DNA of 6,294 bases from Pseudoflavonifractor sp035562355 (GTDB taxonomy: Bacteria > Bacillota > Clostridia > Oscillospirales > Oscillospiraceae), in assembly GCA_035562355.1 (NCBI GenBank), contig DATMXU010000085.1, forward strand, positions 1-6,294, given 5' to 3'. Position 1 is the first letter of the stretch. Each line of letters begins with the position of its first letter. Positions 5,550-6,294 of the stretch are shown one piece after another. The notes under the pieces were generated by a model that made no database searches, was not told where the DNA came from, and saw only the letters and a program-made list of their open reading frames with translations. The translations under genes were made by a program, and so were the position numbers.

Positions 5550-6294
5550 TCAGGACGTGAAAGGCAGGAAGATCTCCGCGACGTAGGCCAGCTCGCAGGA
5601 GGGGAGCGTGACGCCGAAGACCTCGCCCGCATAGGCGAGCTGACGCTCCAGCAGGAACATCAGCGCGCCGTGGGCGTTGACAAAGCCCCGCAGGCCGGCG
5701 TACTTCAGCGGCTCGCCCCGGATGACCCGCTCCAGCATATGGGCGCAGTGAAAGATGAATTTGACGGCGATCTCGTCGGAGTAGCTCAGCTCCAGCTCGG
5801 TCAGGGTGCCGCTCAGGATCAGCAGCAGGGTCTCCGCCGCCTTTCGGGGATTGAGAAAGGTGAGGGAGGTGGAGAGGATCTCGTCGATGATGCGGGTGAG
5901 GAAGGAGGAGCCCAGTGCGCTGTCGGCCGTCCCCGAGGCAGCGGGGAGGGCCTTTCGCCCCGCCTCGGCCAGGGCGGGGAGGGAGAAACCGCCCCGCAGG
6001 GCCTTTCCGGCCAGGTCCAGCATAAGGGGCAGGGAGATGGAGGAGACGGTCTCGGCCCGGATGCCGGAGGCGGCCAGATGGCGGTGCAGCTCAGTCAGGG
6101 GCTCCAGGTCGGTCATCAGCAGGACCCCGGCCCCCTGGTCCTCCTCGCCGGCGGCCTGGGACACCTGCTCCAAAAGCGTGTCCAGCGTCGTCGCGCTCTC
6201 GTAGGGGATGGCCCGGACCAGCCGCACGCCATAGGAGGCGTTGACGTAGGCGGCCATCCCCTGGGCAACCCCCTCGCCGTGGAGCACGCAGAGG
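5550..6294 (-). CDS. LevR-like PTS regulator, C-terminal part (partial)
   Basis: This minus-strand reading frame enters from the right edge and ends at the TGA at 5550-5552; about 247 residues are visible. The visible start (LCVLHGEGVAQGMA) matches an EIIA-Man-like domain, with a histidine in the HGEG motif as the likely phosphorylation site. A hydrophobic strand ending LLMTDLEPL follows about 55 residues later. The last 105 residues resemble the C-terminal PRD of LevR-type activators: TFLNPRKAAETL, then KFIFHCAHMLERVIRGEPL, with the conserved PRD histidine, and LPSCELAYVAEIF near the end. In LevR, a sigma-54 interaction AAA+ domain and an HTH domain lie N-terminal; here they would be outside the window. 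It plausibly senses PTS phosphorylation state and controls this or a neighbouring PTS operon. Confidence 0.85.
   Translation of the reverse strand, partial: LCVLHGEGVAQGMAAYVNASYGVRLVRAIPYESATTLDTLLEQVSQAAGEEDQGAGVLLMTDLEPLTELHRHLAASGIRAETVSSISLPLMLDLAGKALRGGFSLPALAEAGRKALPAASGTADSALGSSFLTRIIDEILSTSLTFLNPRKAAETLLLILSGTLTELELSYSDEIAVKFIFHCAHMLERVIRGEPLKYAGLRGFVNAHGALMFLLERQLAYAGEVFGVTLPSCELAYVAEIFLPFTS

Overview
The window reads as chromosomal DNA from a high-G+C member of the Firmicutes, most likely a gut Oscillospiraceae-type Clostridium. This is an inference from strong AGGAGG-like ribosome binding sites, C/G-ending codons, a mannose-family phosphotransferase system (PTS) and a LevR-type PTS regulator. 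The species cannot be named from the sequence.

Layout. Positions 1-182 are A+T-richer leader DNA with a plausible extended -10 promoter. Then come the PTS subunits EIIB (183-677), EIIC (764-1561) and EIID (1564-2409), and a single-domain SIS phosphosugar-binding protein of the UPF0309 type (2472-3230). The 300-base gap 3231-3530 holds a second extended -10 promoter that overlaps the SIS stop codon, a perfect 17-bp hairpin without a T-tract, and two tandem copies of a 113-bp structured repeat. Next come EIIA (3531-3923), an unrecognised membrane-anchored helical-repeat protein (3993-4676) and a Cof-type HAD phosphatase (4679-5485). A bidirectional terminator (5487-5529) separates these from a convergent minus-strand gene. 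That gene is the C-terminal part of a LevR-like regulator (EIIA-like plus PRD domain) and runs off the right edge.

How the genes work together. Phosphate should pass from HPr to His9 of EIIA, then to His14 of EIIB, then to a sugar entering through EIIC/EIID. The SIS protein would bind or isomerise the resulting sugar phosphate, and the HAD enzyme could dephosphorylate it, for example to relieve sugar-phosphate stress. The substrate cannot be read from the sequence. The LevR-like protein is a natural regulator candidate, but I see no convincing sigma-54 (-24/-12) promoter in front of the PTS genes.

The least ordinary part is 3208-3530. A separate promoter, a 5' hairpin, a repeat pair with loop-concentrated and compensatory changes, and a hairpin that overlaps the EIIA ribosome binding site together suggest that EIIA is controlled separately from the BCD transporter genes.
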